From NCBI RefSeq assembly GCF_042648405.1, contig NZ_JBHRXV010000001.1, forward strand, positions 1 to 64,000: a stretch of DNA of 64,000 nt, read 5' to 3'. Every line of letters begins with the position of its first letter. Within the stretch, counting starts at the first letter, position 1. The notes beneath the pieces are model-generated. The model was not told the DNA's origin. It did no database searches and saw only the letters and a list, made by a program, of their open reading frames with translations. A program made the position numbers and the translations under genes. This DNA is from Sphingoaurantiacus capsulatus. GTDB taxonomy: Bacteria > Pseudomonadota > Alphaproteobacteria > Sphingomonadales > Sphingomonadaceae. This document shows positions 30,721 through 38,698 of this stretch, in pieces.

Positions 30721-30767
30721 AGGTTATCCGGGCTAACCTTGGGGAGTCGATGCCCGGAAGCTGTAAA

Positions 30768-32270
30768 TCAGCGCATTGTTGGGATGATGAAGCTGCTGTC
30801 GGTGACGGGTCCGCCGGCGGGCCAGCGCTGGGTGATGGTCTTGACCTTGGTGAAGAAGCGGATGCCTTCGGGGCCATGCTGGTTGGTGTCGCCGAACGCC
30901 GAGCGCTTCCAGCCGCCGAAGGTGTGGTAGGCCACCGGCACCGGGATCGGCACGTTGATGCCGACCATGCCGACCTCGACATTGGCGGCAAATTCGCGCG
31001 CCGCAGCACCGTTGCGCGTGAAGATGGCAACGCCGTTGCCGTACTGGTGGTTGGTCGGCAGCGCCAGCGCCGCCTCGAAGCTCTGCGCGCGCACCATCTG
31101 CAGGACAGGGCCGAAGATCTCTTCCTTGTAGCTCTGCATGTCGGGGGTGACCTTGTCGAAGAAGGTCGGCCCGACGAAGAAGCCGTCCTCATGCCCCTGC
31201 AGCTTGAAGCCGCGGCCGTCGACGACGAGCTCGGCGCCCTCGCGCACCCCCATCTCGATATAGCTCTCCACCTTCGCCTTGTGCGCCGCGTTGATCACCG
31301 GGCCGTAGTGCGCATCCGCATCGGTGCTGACGCCGAGGCGCAGCTTCTCGATCTCGGGGAGGAGACGATCCTTCAGCGCCTGCGCGGTCTGGTCACCCAC
31401 CGGCACCACCACCGGCAACGCCATGCAGCGCTCGCCCGCCGAGCCGAAGGCAGCGCCGACGAGGTCGGCCACCGTCTGGTCGAGGTCGGCGTCGGGCAGC
31501 ACGATGCCATGGTTCTTGGCCCCGCCCATCGCCTGCACGCGCTTTCCGGCGGCAACGCCGCGCTGGTAGACATAGTGGGCGATGTCGCTGCTGCCGACGA
31601 AGCTCACCGCCTTGATGTCGGCGTGGTCGAGGATGGCGTCGACCACCGTCTTGTCGCCCTGCACGACGTTGAGGACACCCTCGGGCAGCCCCGCTTCCAT
31701 CATCAGCTCGGCGAGGCGCACCGGCACGCTCGGATCACGCTCGCTCGGCTTCAGGATGAAGGCGTTGCCGCACGCAATCGCCACCCCGAACATCCACATC
31801 GGGATCATCGCCGGGAAGTTGAACGGGGTGATGCCGGCGACCACGCCGAGCGGCTGGCGCATCGAGTAGACGTCGATGCCGGGACCCGCTCCTTGCGTAT
31901 ACTCGCCCTTCAACAGATGCGGGATGCCGCAGGCGAACTCGATGACCTCGAGCCCGCGCTGGATGTCCCCCTTGGAGTCCGCGATCACCTTGCCGTGCTC
32001 GCTCGACAGCAGGTGCGCCAGCTCGTCCATGTTGGCCTCAAGCAGCCGCTTGAACTCGAACATCACCCGCGCGCGACGCTGCGGGTTGGTCGCCGCCCAG
32101 CCCTTCTGAGCTTCCACGGCCACGGCAACGGCGCGGTCCAGCTCCTCGACAGTGCCCAGACCCACCCGCGCCTGCACCTGACCCGTGTTGGGGTCGAACA
32201 CGTCGCCGAAGCGGCCCGACGCGGACTCGACGGCAGAGCCGGAAATGAAGTGATGGATGGTGCGGGTCAT
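30768..32270 (-). CDS. mmsA: Methylmalonate-semialdehyde dehydrogenase (acylating)
   Basis: CoA-dependent aldehyde dehydrogenase that converts (methyl)malonate semialdehyde to propionyl- or acetyl-CoA in valine and inositol breakdown. 500 residues. Active-site Cys in FGSAGERCMALPV, NAD site in VVAGITPFNFPAM and ILKPSERDPSVP, and the MmsA-specific GINVPIPVPVAYHTFGGWKRSAFGD. Start chosen at ATG 32270 to match family length; ATG 32282 upstream is also open. Divergent from a LysR regulator. Confidence 0.95.
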   Translation of the reverse strand: MTRTIHHFISGSAVESASGRFGDVFDPNTGQVQARVGLGTVEELDRAVAVAVEAQKGWAATNPQRRARVMFEFKRLLEANMDELAHLLSSEHGKVIADSKGDIQRGLEVIEFACGIPHLLKGEYTQGAGPGIDVYSMRQPLGVVAGITPFNFPAMIPMWMFGVAIACGNAFILKPSERDPSVPVRLAELMMEAGLPEGVLNVVQGDKTVVDAILDHADIKAVSFVGSSDIAHYVYQRGVAAGKRVQAMGGAKNHGIVLPDADLDQTVADLVGAAFGSAGERCMALPVVVPVGDQTAQALKDRLLPEIEKLRLGVSTDADAHYGPVINAAHKAKVESYIEMGVREGAELVVDGRGFKLQGHEDGFFVGPTFFDKVTPDMQSYKEEIFGPVLQMVRAQSFEAALALPTNHQYGNGVAIFTRNGAAAREFAANVEVGMVGINVPIPVPVAYHTFGGWKRSAFGDTNQHGPEGIRFFTKVKTITQRWPAGGPVTDSSFIIPTMR

Positions 32271-32380
32271 GGTTCGTCCCATAGCTGTGTTGGCGCGGAC
32301 CTTGGCGGCTGGCGCTTGTGCAGGCAATCGCCTAACGGTGCAGCCATGAACTGCGAAAATGCAGCGCCTCAGGCGCGCCT

Positions 32381-33268
32381 TTGAACTGGGACGATCTGCG
32401 CGTCTTCCTCGCGCTCGCCCGTGCGCCGACCCTGGCGACGGCGGCGGTGAAACTGGGCATCGACGCGACCACCGTCGGGCGGCGGCTGCGGCGGCTGGAG
32501 GCCAATCTCGACGCCGCGCTGTTCGAGCCCGGCGCGGGCGGGCAGACGCTCACCGAGGCGGGGCGACGGCTGCTGGTCTATGCCGAAGGCGCCGAGCAGG
32601 CGGCGACACAGGCGAAGAGCGAGCTGGCGGGCGAACGCGGGCTGCTGGCGGGCACGATCCGCGTCAGCATCGCCGAAGGCTTGGGGACCTGGCTGATCGC
32701 GCGCCACCTCGGTGATTTTCACGCGGCGAACCCGGCGATCCGCGTCGAACTGGTCGCCACCAACGGCTTCCTCAATCCCTCGAAGCGCGAGGCCGATCTG
32801 GCGATCATGCTGGCGCGGCCCGCGCGGGGCCCGCTGATCGCGAAGAAGCTCGCCGACTATCGACTGAAGCTCTACGCCGCGCGCACCTATGCCGAGCGCC
32901 ACGGCCTGCCGGCCCGCGCCCGCGACTTGAACGATCATGCGCTGGTCGGCTACATCCCCGACTTCATCTATGCCGAGGAGCTGCGTTATCTCGACGAGGT
33001 CGCCGACGGGCTCGAGCCCGCGCTGGCCAGCAGCAGCATCAACGTGCAGCACGAACTGGTGCGCAGCGGCGCCGGGCTCGGCATCCTCCCCTGCTTCATC
33101 GGAGAACAGGATGCCGAACTGGTGCGCGTGCTCGATGCCGAGGTGGCGGTAACGCGCAGCTTCTGGCGCGTTGTCCACCGCGACGTGGCACGGCTGGCCC
33201 GCGTGCGCGCCTTCACCGACTGGCTCGACGCGCTGGTCACCGAGCAGCGCGAGCTGCTGCTCGGTTAG
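32381..33268 (+). CDS. LysR-family regulator, probably of mmsA-mmsB
   Basis: LysR-type transcription factor, 295 residues. Helix-turn-helix about 1-60 (NWDDLRVFLALARAPTLATA, TTVGRRLRRLEANL), then an effector domain. Start appears to be TTG at 32381; an ATG at 32346 is in another frame and hits a stop at once. Divergent from mmsA with a 110-base gap holding the small inverted repeat CTGC-N6-GCAG (32351-32364), a possible binding site. The 3' end overlaps the DUF1398 gene on the other strand by 4 bases. Confidence 0.88.
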   Translation: MNWDDLRVFLALARAPTLATAAVKLGIDATTVGRRLRRLEANLDAALFEPGAGGQTLTEAGRRLLVYAEGAEQAATQAKSELAGERGLLAGTIRVSIAEGLGTWLIARHLGDFHAANPAIRVELVATNGFLNPSKREADLAIMLARPARGPLIAKKLADYRLKLYAARTYAERHGLPARARDLNDHALVGYIPDFIYAEELRYLDEVADGLEPALASSSINVQHELVRSGAGLGILPCFIGEQDAELVRVLDAEVAVTRSFWRVVHRDVARLARVRAFTDWLDALVTEQRELLLG

Positions 33269-33666
33269 CCGGGGAAATATTCGGTGTGCGTCGCGCCATC
33301 CCGGCCGAGGTAGAGCGCCCGCCGGCCGCCGAACGACACCAGATAGCCCGCGCAGCCCGCCGCCTTCGCCCGGTCGCAGAAGCCGCGATAGGTGTAGCCG
33401 GGCGCCAGCGCCTGTGCATCGCGGACGGCGGCCTGTAGCGCGGGGGTGTCGAAGGCAGCGGCCACGGCGACCTCGCTGCGATGCGCAGGCAGATCGAGCG
33501 CCGCGCCGTCGGGTAGATAATAGGTCGCCGTGCCGCGCCGGAAATCGACCCAATAGCTGTCGAAGCCGGCCTCGATCAGCCGCCCGACGATCTCGGGAAA
33601 GGTCAGGCTGTTGTCCTCCGCCGCCCCCAGACACTGGCGGGCGACGGCCTGCTGTCGTTGGTTCAT
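33265..33666 (-). CDS. DUF1398 family protein
   Basis: Small cytoplasmic protein of 133 residues. The segment TFPEIVGRLIEAGFDSYWVD followed by FRRGTATYYLPDG is characteristic of DUF1398, whose function is unknown. It follows the marR gene by 7 bases on the same strand, so it is probably co-transcribed and controlled through the palindrome at 34138-34177. ATG at 33666. Confidence 0.85.
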   Translation of the reverse strand: MNQRQQAVARQCLGAAEDNSLTFPEIVGRLIEAGFDSYWVDFRRGTATYYLPDGAALDLPAHRSEVAVAAAFDTPALQAAVRDAQALAPGYTYRGFCDRAKAAGCAGYLVSFGGRRALYLGRDGATHTEYFPG

Positions 33667-33673
33667 TTGTCCC

Positions 33674-34126
33674 TCAGCTCATTGGTGGCGACTGCAGGCC
33701 ATGGCGGTCGGCAAGCGTCTTCAGGATACGGTCGAGCGCGGCATGATCGGCGGCGCCGAGCCCGCCGAAGAACTGCGCTTCATTGGCGTCGGCGAGGGCG
33801 GCGAGCGCCGGCACCTTCGCCGCGCCGGCGCGGGTCAGCGCCAGGGTGTGGGCGCGCCGGTCGGCGTCGCTCTCGGTGCGCGCGAGCAGCCCCTTGTCGA
33901 TCAGCCGCTCGGCGAGCTTGCTGATCGCCCCGCGCGTCAGGGCGAGGCGTTCGGCGAGGCGGCTGGGGTTGGCGGGCGGCTGACCGTAAAGCTCGCGCAG
34001 TACGACCCATTCGGCGACGGTCACCCCCTCGCCCTCCAGCTTCAGCGCGAAGGCGTGCGACACCTGGTTCGACACGGCGCGAAGCCAATAGCCGAGATGC
34101 GCGGTCAGAGCGGCGGGGTCGGTCAT
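33674..34126 (-). CDS. MarR-family regulator
   Basis: Winged-helix regulator of 150 residues. The DNA-binding core is about residues 45-105 (NPSRLAERLALTRGAISKLA, RTESDADRRAHTLALT). ATG at 34126 has GGAG 6 bases upstream; a GTG two codons earlier is possible. A perfect 15-base inverted repeat lies just upstream, fitting autoregulation. The only other gene clearly in the unit encodes DUF1398, so that protein is the likely regulated function. Confidence 0.88.
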   Translation of the reverse strand: MTDPAALTAHLGYWLRAVSNQVSHAFALKLEGEGVTVAEWVVLRELYGQPPANPSRLAERLALTRGAISKLAERLIDKGLLARTESDADRRAHTLALTRAGAAKVPALAALADANEAQFFGGLGAADHAALDRILKTLADRHGLQSPPMS

Positions 34127-34137
34127 CCACACTCCAT

Positions 34138-34177
34138 GTTGACTAGGAAACTATATATATGAAGTTTCCTAGTCAAC
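34138..34177. promoter_or_regulatory. Long perfect palindrome, candidate MarR operator
   Basis: Arms GTTGACTAGGAAACT (34138-34152) and AGTTTCCTAGTCAAC (34163-34177) are perfect complements, separated by the AT-rich centre ATATATATGA. The inner end is 11 bases before the marR ATG, and the AT-rich centre could hold the -10 box. Length and perfection exceed what chance would give in 70 percent GC DNA. Confidence 0.8.
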
Positions 34178-34244
34178 TGCTCGTGGATTGCGCAGGTTGC
34201 CGGCCGCAGGCGGTGGCCTAGAGTGCGGTGCGGCAGGAGGGCGC

Positions 34245-34820
34245 ATGAAGAGCTGGCTTCGCTATGGACTGGCCGTCGTCGTCGGCCTTGTGGTCGGGGT
34301 CGGCAGCGCCGCCTATGCGGTGCGCAGCGGCGCCTTCGGATCGGGACAGCAGATCGGGCCGTGGCGCACCGGCACCGACTATGGCACCGCCGAGGCGAGC
34401 GCGCGGACCCGCGCCATCGTCGCGCTGTCGGGCCTGCTCGCCCTCCCCGCCCGCGAGGCGCGCTATTACACGGCGGTGGCCGATGACGCGGGCGCGCCGC
34501 TCGACGGCAACTGCAGCTACACGGTCAGCGGCGGCGAACTGCCGGGGCGCTGGTGGAGCCTGACGCTGTATGACGGCGAGGGCTATCTGGTGGCGAACGA
34601 CGCCAACCGTTTCTCGGTCGCCAGCGCCGCGCTCGCGCCGGCCGAGCGGAAGGGCTGGACGATCAAGGTGTCGCCGACGCGCACCGACGGTCATTGGCTG
34701 CCGAGCGGCGGTGCCGAACGCTTCCAGCTGACCCTGCGCACTTACCGGCCGGCAGACGAGGGGCGGAGCAGTCCCCCGCGTGACGCCCTTCCGCGCATCG
34801 CCAAGGGAGACTGCGCATGA
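34245..34820 (+). CDS. DUF1214 domain protein, exported or membrane-anchored
   Basis: 191 residues with an N-terminal membrane segment or signal (about 6-24, YGLAVVVGLVVGVGSAAYA). The rest matches the DUF1214 pattern (YYTAVADDAGAPLDGNCSYT, then WWSLTLYDGEGYLVAN, then ISPTRTDGHWLPS-like KVSPTRTDGHWLP). The ribosome-binding site AGGAGG precedes the ATG at 34245. It overlaps the next gene by 4 bases, which carries the DUF1254 half; the two domains are fused in many proteins. Function unknown. Confidence 0.8.
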   Translation: MKSWLRYGLAVVVGLVVGVGSAAYAVRSGAFGSGQQIGPWRTGTDYGTAEASARTRAIVALSGLLALPAREARYYTAVADDAGAPLDGNCSYTVSGGELPGRWWSLTLYDGEGYLVANDANRFSVASAALAPAERKGWTIKVSPTRTDGHWLPSGGAERFQLTLRTYRPADEGRSSPPRDALPRIAKGDCA

Positions 34821-35335
34821 TCGGGCGCTGGATGGGGCCGCTGATCGCCGCCGTACTTGTCGCGGCCGTGGGCTATTACGCGACCCTGGCGCTGACGCCG
34901 CAGTTGCTGATGCGCTCGGCCTGGAACCGGGTGGCGACCGACGGCGCCAACGCCTTCGCCTTCCCGTCGCTCGCGACCGACCAGTCGCGCGCCATCGTGC
35001 GGCCGAGCCCCGACCTCGCCTATGCGAGCTGCCCGTTCGACGTGAGCGACAAGCCGCTGCTGGTCGAGGTGCCGCCGGTGCCATCGGCCTATTGGTCGCT
35101 GTCGGTGTTCGACGCCGAGACCAATGTCGCCTTCGTGAAGAATAATGCAGACAGCCGGGGCGGCACCATAAAGCTGGCCATCGCGCTGCCGGCGGTGCCG
35201 ACGCCGGCGGGTTATGAGCGCGTCGTCGTCAATTCGCCGCGCGGCATCGCGCTGGTGCGCATCCTCGTCGAGGATCGCGCCACCTTCCCGGCGATCGACG
35301 CCGCCCGCCAGAAAGCGAGCTGCCGCCTCGGCTGA
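34817..35335 (+). CDS. DUF1254 domain protein, exported or membrane-anchored
   Basis: 172 residues with an N-terminal membrane segment (about 8-27). The body resembles the DUF1254 domain (SPDLAYASCPFDVSDKPLLV, PPVPSAYWSLSVFDAETNVAF). It starts inside the DUF1214 gene's stop codon (ATGA). The pair is probably one functional unit split over two membrane proteins. No enzymatic motif recognised. Confidence 0.78.
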   Translation: MIGRWMGPLIAAVLVAAVGYYATLALTPQLLMRSAWNRVATDGANAFAFPSLATDQSRAIVRPSPDLAYASCPFDVSDKPLLVEVPPVPSAYWSLSVFDAETNVAFVKNNADSRGGTIKLAIALPAVPTPAGYERVVVNSPRGIALVRILVEDRATFPAIDAARQKASCRLG

Positions 35336-35367
35336 ACGATTTTCGGCCGCCGCTGTCATTGACTTTC

Positions 35368-35385
35368 AATGTTACATTATCACAT
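35368..35385. promoter_or_regulatory. Zur-like box upstream of the MerC-domain gene
   Basis: AATGTTACATTATCACAT is an imperfect palindrome that closely resembles the bacterial Zur consensus AATGTTATAATATAACATT. It lies 27 bases before the merC-like ATG. A -35-like TTGACT (35359-35364) precedes it directly, so a bound repressor would cover the promoter. Confidence 0.55.
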
Positions 35386-35411
35386 AGCCCGCTCAGCTTA
35401 AGGAGACGAGC

Positions 35412-35810
35412 ATGGCGGACGGAGCAACGCAGACGCAGCGCTGGCTGGACGTTGCGGCCATCACCGGCGCGGCCTTGTGCCTTGCCCATTGCCTCGCCGT
35501 GCCGATGCTGCTCGTCGCCGTGCCGACGCTCGCCGGGCTTGAGCTGCTGCCGCACGAATTCCACCTGATGGCGTTCGCCTTCGCGGTGCCGACCAGCGCC
35601 GTCGCGCTGTGGCTCGGCTGGCGCCGCCACCAGCGCGTCCGTCCGGTGCTGGTCGCCGGCGTCGGGCTGGCCCTGCTCGGGATGGGCGCGCTGGGGTCCG
35701 ATGGCACCGCCGAGACTTTGCTGAGCCTCGCCGGCGCACTGCTGCTCGGCGCCGGCCACGGGCTCAACTGGCGGGCCTTGCGGCACCGCCGGTCTTCCTG
35801 CCCAGTCTAA
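35412..35810 (+). CDS. MerC-domain membrane protein
   Basis: Small inner-membrane protein, 132 residues, with four predicted membrane segments. The first carries the MerC signature Cys pair (ALCLAHCLAVPMLLV, Cys24 and Cys28 approx.). MerC proteins of mer operons bring Hg(II) into the cell, but chromosomal MerC-domain proteins outside mer operons have been linked to other metals. No merA, merR or merP is near. The Zur-like box upstream favours zinc over mercury. A good ribosome-binding site (AAGGAGA) precedes the ATG. Confidence 0.82.
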   Translation: MADGATQTQRWLDVAAITGAALCLAHCLAVPMLLVAVPTLAGLELLPHEFHLMAFAFAVPTSAVALWLGWRRHQRVRPVLVAGVGLALLGMGALGSDGTAETLLSLAGALLLGAGHGLNWRALRHRRSSCPV

Positions 35811-36769
35811 GGGTTCGACGTTCCCGGCAGCGGCGGGGCCTGGGGCACGCGGCGGTCGGGCGAGACCAGCTCGACCTCGGCGGGCCAATGGCCCTGCGCA
35901 TTTTCGACGACGACCTCGCGCAGCAGCCGCTTCGCCTCGGCCTCCTTGCCGGCGAAGCGATATTCCATCGCGGCAGCGAACTTGATGTTGGGGTCCTTGG
36001 ACTTGGCGGCTTCCGCAAGGGGGAAGCGGCCGTTCATCACCATCGTCGCCTTATGATAGGCGTGGTTCTCGATGAGATCGATCTTGTCGGGCACCGCGTT
36101 AATGACGGCGCGCGCCTTGTCATGCTCGCCGAGCTTCCGGTGCGCGAGATATTTCCAGTAGGCGATCGGCGGCACCATGTCGTTCTTCGCGAACGGCCAG
36201 GTCATGTCGAACGCGGTCTGCAGCCCGGCGAGCATCGTGCGATAGTCGCCGACCGCAAAACTGGTCTGCGCATGATAGTAGATCATGTTGCCGCGATAGG
36301 TGCCGATGGTGAGGCCGATCCGGTTGGGCAGGCCGTCGGGCTCGAAATAATCGGGCTTGCCCTCCATCAGCCGCAGGCCCTCGCGATAGTCGGCCAGCGC
36401 CGACTCGAACTGCCGCGAACGCGCGAGCTTGCGGGCGCGGTAGCGGCGCAGCTCATAGGCCTGCGGGAATTGCGCGATGGCGGCGGTCAGCACGTCAACC
36501 GATTCACAGAAGCGCCCCAAGTAGGACAGGCGCCGCGCCACCCAGAAATGCGACTCCGGCCGGTCGGGGGCGATGCGCAGGGTGGCGCGCGCCGCCTCCA
36601 GATCCTGATCGAGCCGCTTCTGCGTCGCCGCCGAGAATTCGGGGAGACGCAGCGGCGTGCCGATCAGCGTCTTGTCGCAATAGCCGGCCTTGACGGTGCT
36701 GGCGGGGATTTCGGCCGCCGCCACCGGCGCTGCCGTCGCGAGCAACAGCGCGAAGACGAACGTCTTCAT
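35807..36769 (-). CDS. Exported TPR protein A of the HTH–cupin locus
   Basis: 320 residues with a signal peptide (MKTFVFALLLATAAPVAAAE). The rest is helical repeats of TPR type: VARRLSYLGRFCESVDVLTA, RRYRARKLARSRQFESALAD, YWKYLAHRKLGEHDKARAVI. It resembles the protein at 43067-44059 in repeat order and key words (AYWKYLAHRK vs TYWRYLSLAR; LRRYRARKLARSRQFESAL vs LLRHRAHRLFSLRQFDASI), so the two are paralogues. Overlaps the M19 gene by 4 bases. Its likely place is the periplasm. Function unknown; a binding or scaffold role with the neighbouring enzyme is an inference. Confidence 0.82.
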   Translation of the reverse strand: MKTFVFALLLATAAPVAAAEIPASTVKAGYCDKTLIGTPLRLPEFSAATQKRLDQDLEAARATLRIAPDRPESHFWVARRLSYLGRFCESVDVLTAAIAQFPQAYELRRYRARKLARSRQFESALADYREGLRLMEGKPDYFEPDGLPNRIGLTIGTYRGNMIYYHAQTSFAVGDYRTMLAGLQTAFDMTWPFAKNDMVPPIAYWKYLAHRKLGEHDKARAVINAVPDKIDLIENHAYHKATMVMNGRFPLAEAAKSKDPNIKFAAAMEYRFAGKEAEAKRLLREVVVENAQGHWPAEVELVSPDRRVPQAPPLPGTSNP

Positions 36770-37821
36770 CCGATCACCTCGGTGTAGAGGCGGCGCAGGT
36801 TGCCGCCCATGATCTTCTCGACATCCGCCGACGGCAGGCCGAGCTTGCGGACGCCGTCCCACACCACTTCCATGCGGCGCGGGCCATTGAGCTCGTCGAT
36901 GAACAGCGGCCACTGGTCCGGGTTGAAGTTCGGCCCCTCCTCGCGCTTCACCTCGGCCATGTACTCGGGCGTCAGCTGGATGACGCGATGGTCGCGGTCG
37001 CTGCCGATCGCGACATGGTCGGCGCCGGCGACCTTCACCGCATGCGCGATATGCTGGAAATAGACGGGGAGCGCGCCCTTGCGCAGCGTCGTCATGAACG
37101 GGCGCATCTGACACATGCCGACGACGCCGCCCTTGTCGGCGAGCGCCTTGAGGTTCTCGTCGGTCGTGTTGCGGACGTTCTTGAACAGCGCGGCGCAGGC
37201 GGTGTGCGAGATGACGACCGGCGCCTTCGAGGCGGCGATGCTGTCCGCCATCGTCTTCATATTGGCGTGCGACAGGTCGATCAGCATGCGCTTGGCGTTC
37301 ATGCGCTCGATGAGTTGCTGGCCGAACTCGGTCAGGCCGTTGGCGCCGAGCTCCTTGCAGCCCGACCCCGCCCAATTCTGGTGGTTGTAGGTGATCTGCG
37401 CCGAGCGGACGCCCATGTCGTAGAATTCGTCGACGCGGTTGAGGTCGTGGCCGAACTGCGTCGAGTTCTGGAACAGGTAATAGATGGCGATCTGGCCGGC
37501 GGCGCGGGCCTTGTCGAGATCGGCGACGGTCGTCGCTTTCAGATAATGCTGCGGATGTTTGGCGAAATAGGCGTCATGCTCGCGCACCGCGGTTACGGCC
37601 TCCTTGTAGGCGGCTTCCTCGTAGGATTTGGGGTCGCAGAGCGTGATGGTAATCGCATCCATCCCGCTCGCTTTCATCGCGCGGATCACCTCTTCGGAAT
37701 ATTCGAAGCGAACTTCGCCCATCGCGTCGAAGGTCAGCGGGCGGCTCTTCGCGCCACGCGCGCCACCGGCCATCAGTGCTGCCATTGCGGCTGCGCCCAT
37801 CATGAATTGACGACGATGCAT
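36766..37821 (-). CDS. M19 membrane-dipeptidase-like protein with altered metal site
   Basis: 351 residues with a twin-arginine-like export signal (MHRRQFMMGAAAMAALMAGG). The renal dipeptidase (M19) fold is clear from GLTEFGQQLIERMN, MLIDLSHANMKTM, PVVISHTACAAL, NVRNTTDENLKAL and AIGSDRDHR. The later His ligands (DLSH, ISH) and the substrate Arg are kept. The N-terminal His-x-Asp pair and the bridging Glu of classic members are not visible: those places read LTFDAMGEV and YYLFQNST. So either one metal is bound or the chemistry differs. First gene before the TPR gene; a conserved palindrome (37833-37858) is directly upstream. Confidence 0.85.
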   Translation of the reverse strand: MHRRQFMMGAAAMAALMAGGARGAKSRPLTFDAMGEVRFEYSEEVIRAMKASGMDAITITLCDPKSYEEAAYKEAVTAVREHDAYFAKHPQHYLKATTVADLDKARAAGQIAIYYLFQNSTQFGHDLNRVDEFYDMGVRSAQITYNHQNWAGSGCKELGANGLTEFGQQLIERMNAKRMLIDLSHANMKTMADSIAASKAPVVISHTACAALFKNVRNTTDENLKALADKGGVVGMCQMRPFMTTLRKGALPVYFQHIAHAVKVAGADHVAIGSDRDHRVIQLTPEYMAEVKREEGPNFNPDQWPLFIDELNGPRRMEVVWDGVRKLGLPSADVEKIMGGNLRRLYTEVIG

Positions 37822-37832
37822 CCTGCCCTCCC

Positions 37833-37858
37833 CAATATTTTCCTATAAGAAAATATTG
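37833..37858. promoter_or_regulatory. AT-rich palindrome A, candidate HTH–cupin operator
   Basis: Arms CAATATTTTC (37833-37842) and GAAAATATTG (37849-37858) are perfect complements around CTATAA. It lies 11 bases before the M19 gene. Its core ATTTTCCTATAAGAAAAT (37837-37854) matches 16 of 18 bases of the site at 41237-41254 upstream of the TonB receptor. Confidence 0.7.
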
Positions 37859-37900
37859 TCGGATCGGCATGGAATGTAAAGCGGGAAAGCGCCGGCTGTA

Positions 37901-38530
37901 TCAGCCGGTGTTGATCCAGAGGACGACGGCGTCCTCCTCGCTCACGCTGTAGCAGGCGTGGCGCATCGTGCTGTCGATGTAGACGCTGTCGCCCGGCCCC
38001 AGCACGGCGGGCTCGTAATGCTCGGTGTGGAAGCAGAGCTTGCCCTCGAGCACGTAGAGGAATTCCTCGCCGCCATGCTTCGACCAGCTGGTGAAGCTTT
38101 CGAGGTCGCGCGCCTTGATGCGCGTGACGAAGGGCAGGATCTTCTTGTGGGTCAGTTCGACCGCGAGGAGGCGGTGCGCATAGACCGGCGTCTCCATCAG
38201 CCGCCCGGCGTTGGCGAGCGTGATGCTGCGGCGGCCGCTCGCCGTCTCGCCGCGGTTGCTGGCGAACAATTCGGTGATGTCGATGTCGAAACCCGAGGCC
38301 AGCTTCTGCACGACGTCGAAGGTCGGCGACATCTGGTCGTTCTCGATCTTCGAGAGCGTCGAGGGCGCGAGGCCGGTGAGCTTGCCGGCTTCCTCGAGCG
38401 TGAGGCCGCGATCGTGGCGGAGCTGGCGCAGGCGCTCGCCAGGGCGGATCATCGTCCCCGACGACCGGCTGCGCATCGCCTTCAATATCTCCGGCGCTTC
38501 GGCCTTCGCCCCGGCTTTGGGTCGTGCCAC
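37901..38530 (-). CDS. HTH–cupin transcription regulator
   Basis: 209 residues from a GTG start (38530) preceded by GGAGA. An XRE-type helix-turn-helix lies at about 28-85 (GERLRQLRHDRGLTLEEAGK, LAPSTLSKIENDQMSPTFDV) and a C-terminal cupin at about 135-205 (HGGEEFLYVLEGKLCFHTEH, LGPGDSVYIDS). Regulators of this build sense small ligands through the cupin. Lies between the TonB receptor and the M19 gene on the same strand, so it probably controls the whole 35.8-44.1 kb region. A longer frame to 38686 is open but poorly supported. Confidence 0.87.
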   Translation of the reverse strand: MARPKAGAKAEAPEILKAMRSRSSGTMIRPGERLRQLRHDRGLTLEEAGKLTGLAPSTLSKIENDQMSPTFDVVQKLASGFDIDITELFASNRGETASGRRSITLANAGRLMETPVYAHRLLAVELTHKKILPFVTRIKARDLESFTSWSKHGGEEFLYVLEGKLCFHTEHYEPAVLGPGDSVYIDSTMRHACYSVSEEDAVVLWINTG

Positions 38531-38657
38531 TCGGCTGTCTCCACTCGTGCCCGGCAGCGGCCCCTCGCCCACCCGGTCGGGTGAAACAATAGAACCGCCT
38601 TTTCCGATACGCCACGGGCTTGATGCGCTTCGGGCCAGTCCCTTGCGCCAAAAGCGA

Positions 38658-38685
38658 TGGCGGCGCCCCGAAAGGGACGCCGCCA
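38658..38685 (-). terminator. Hairpin after the TonB receptor gene
   Basis: Outer stem GGCGGCG/CGCCGCC with an inner CCC-GAAA-GGG hairpin, 14 bases after the receptor stop. On minus it is followed by ATCGCTTTTGG, a short T run. A plausible but not strong intrinsic terminator; the regulator gene starts 128 bases further. Confidence 0.5.
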
Positions 38686-38698
38686 CCGGAGGGGGACA

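Noticed and set aside
35412..35810. Mercury-resistance operon
   Set aside because: Only a MerC-domain protein is present; there is no merR, merT, merP or merA.
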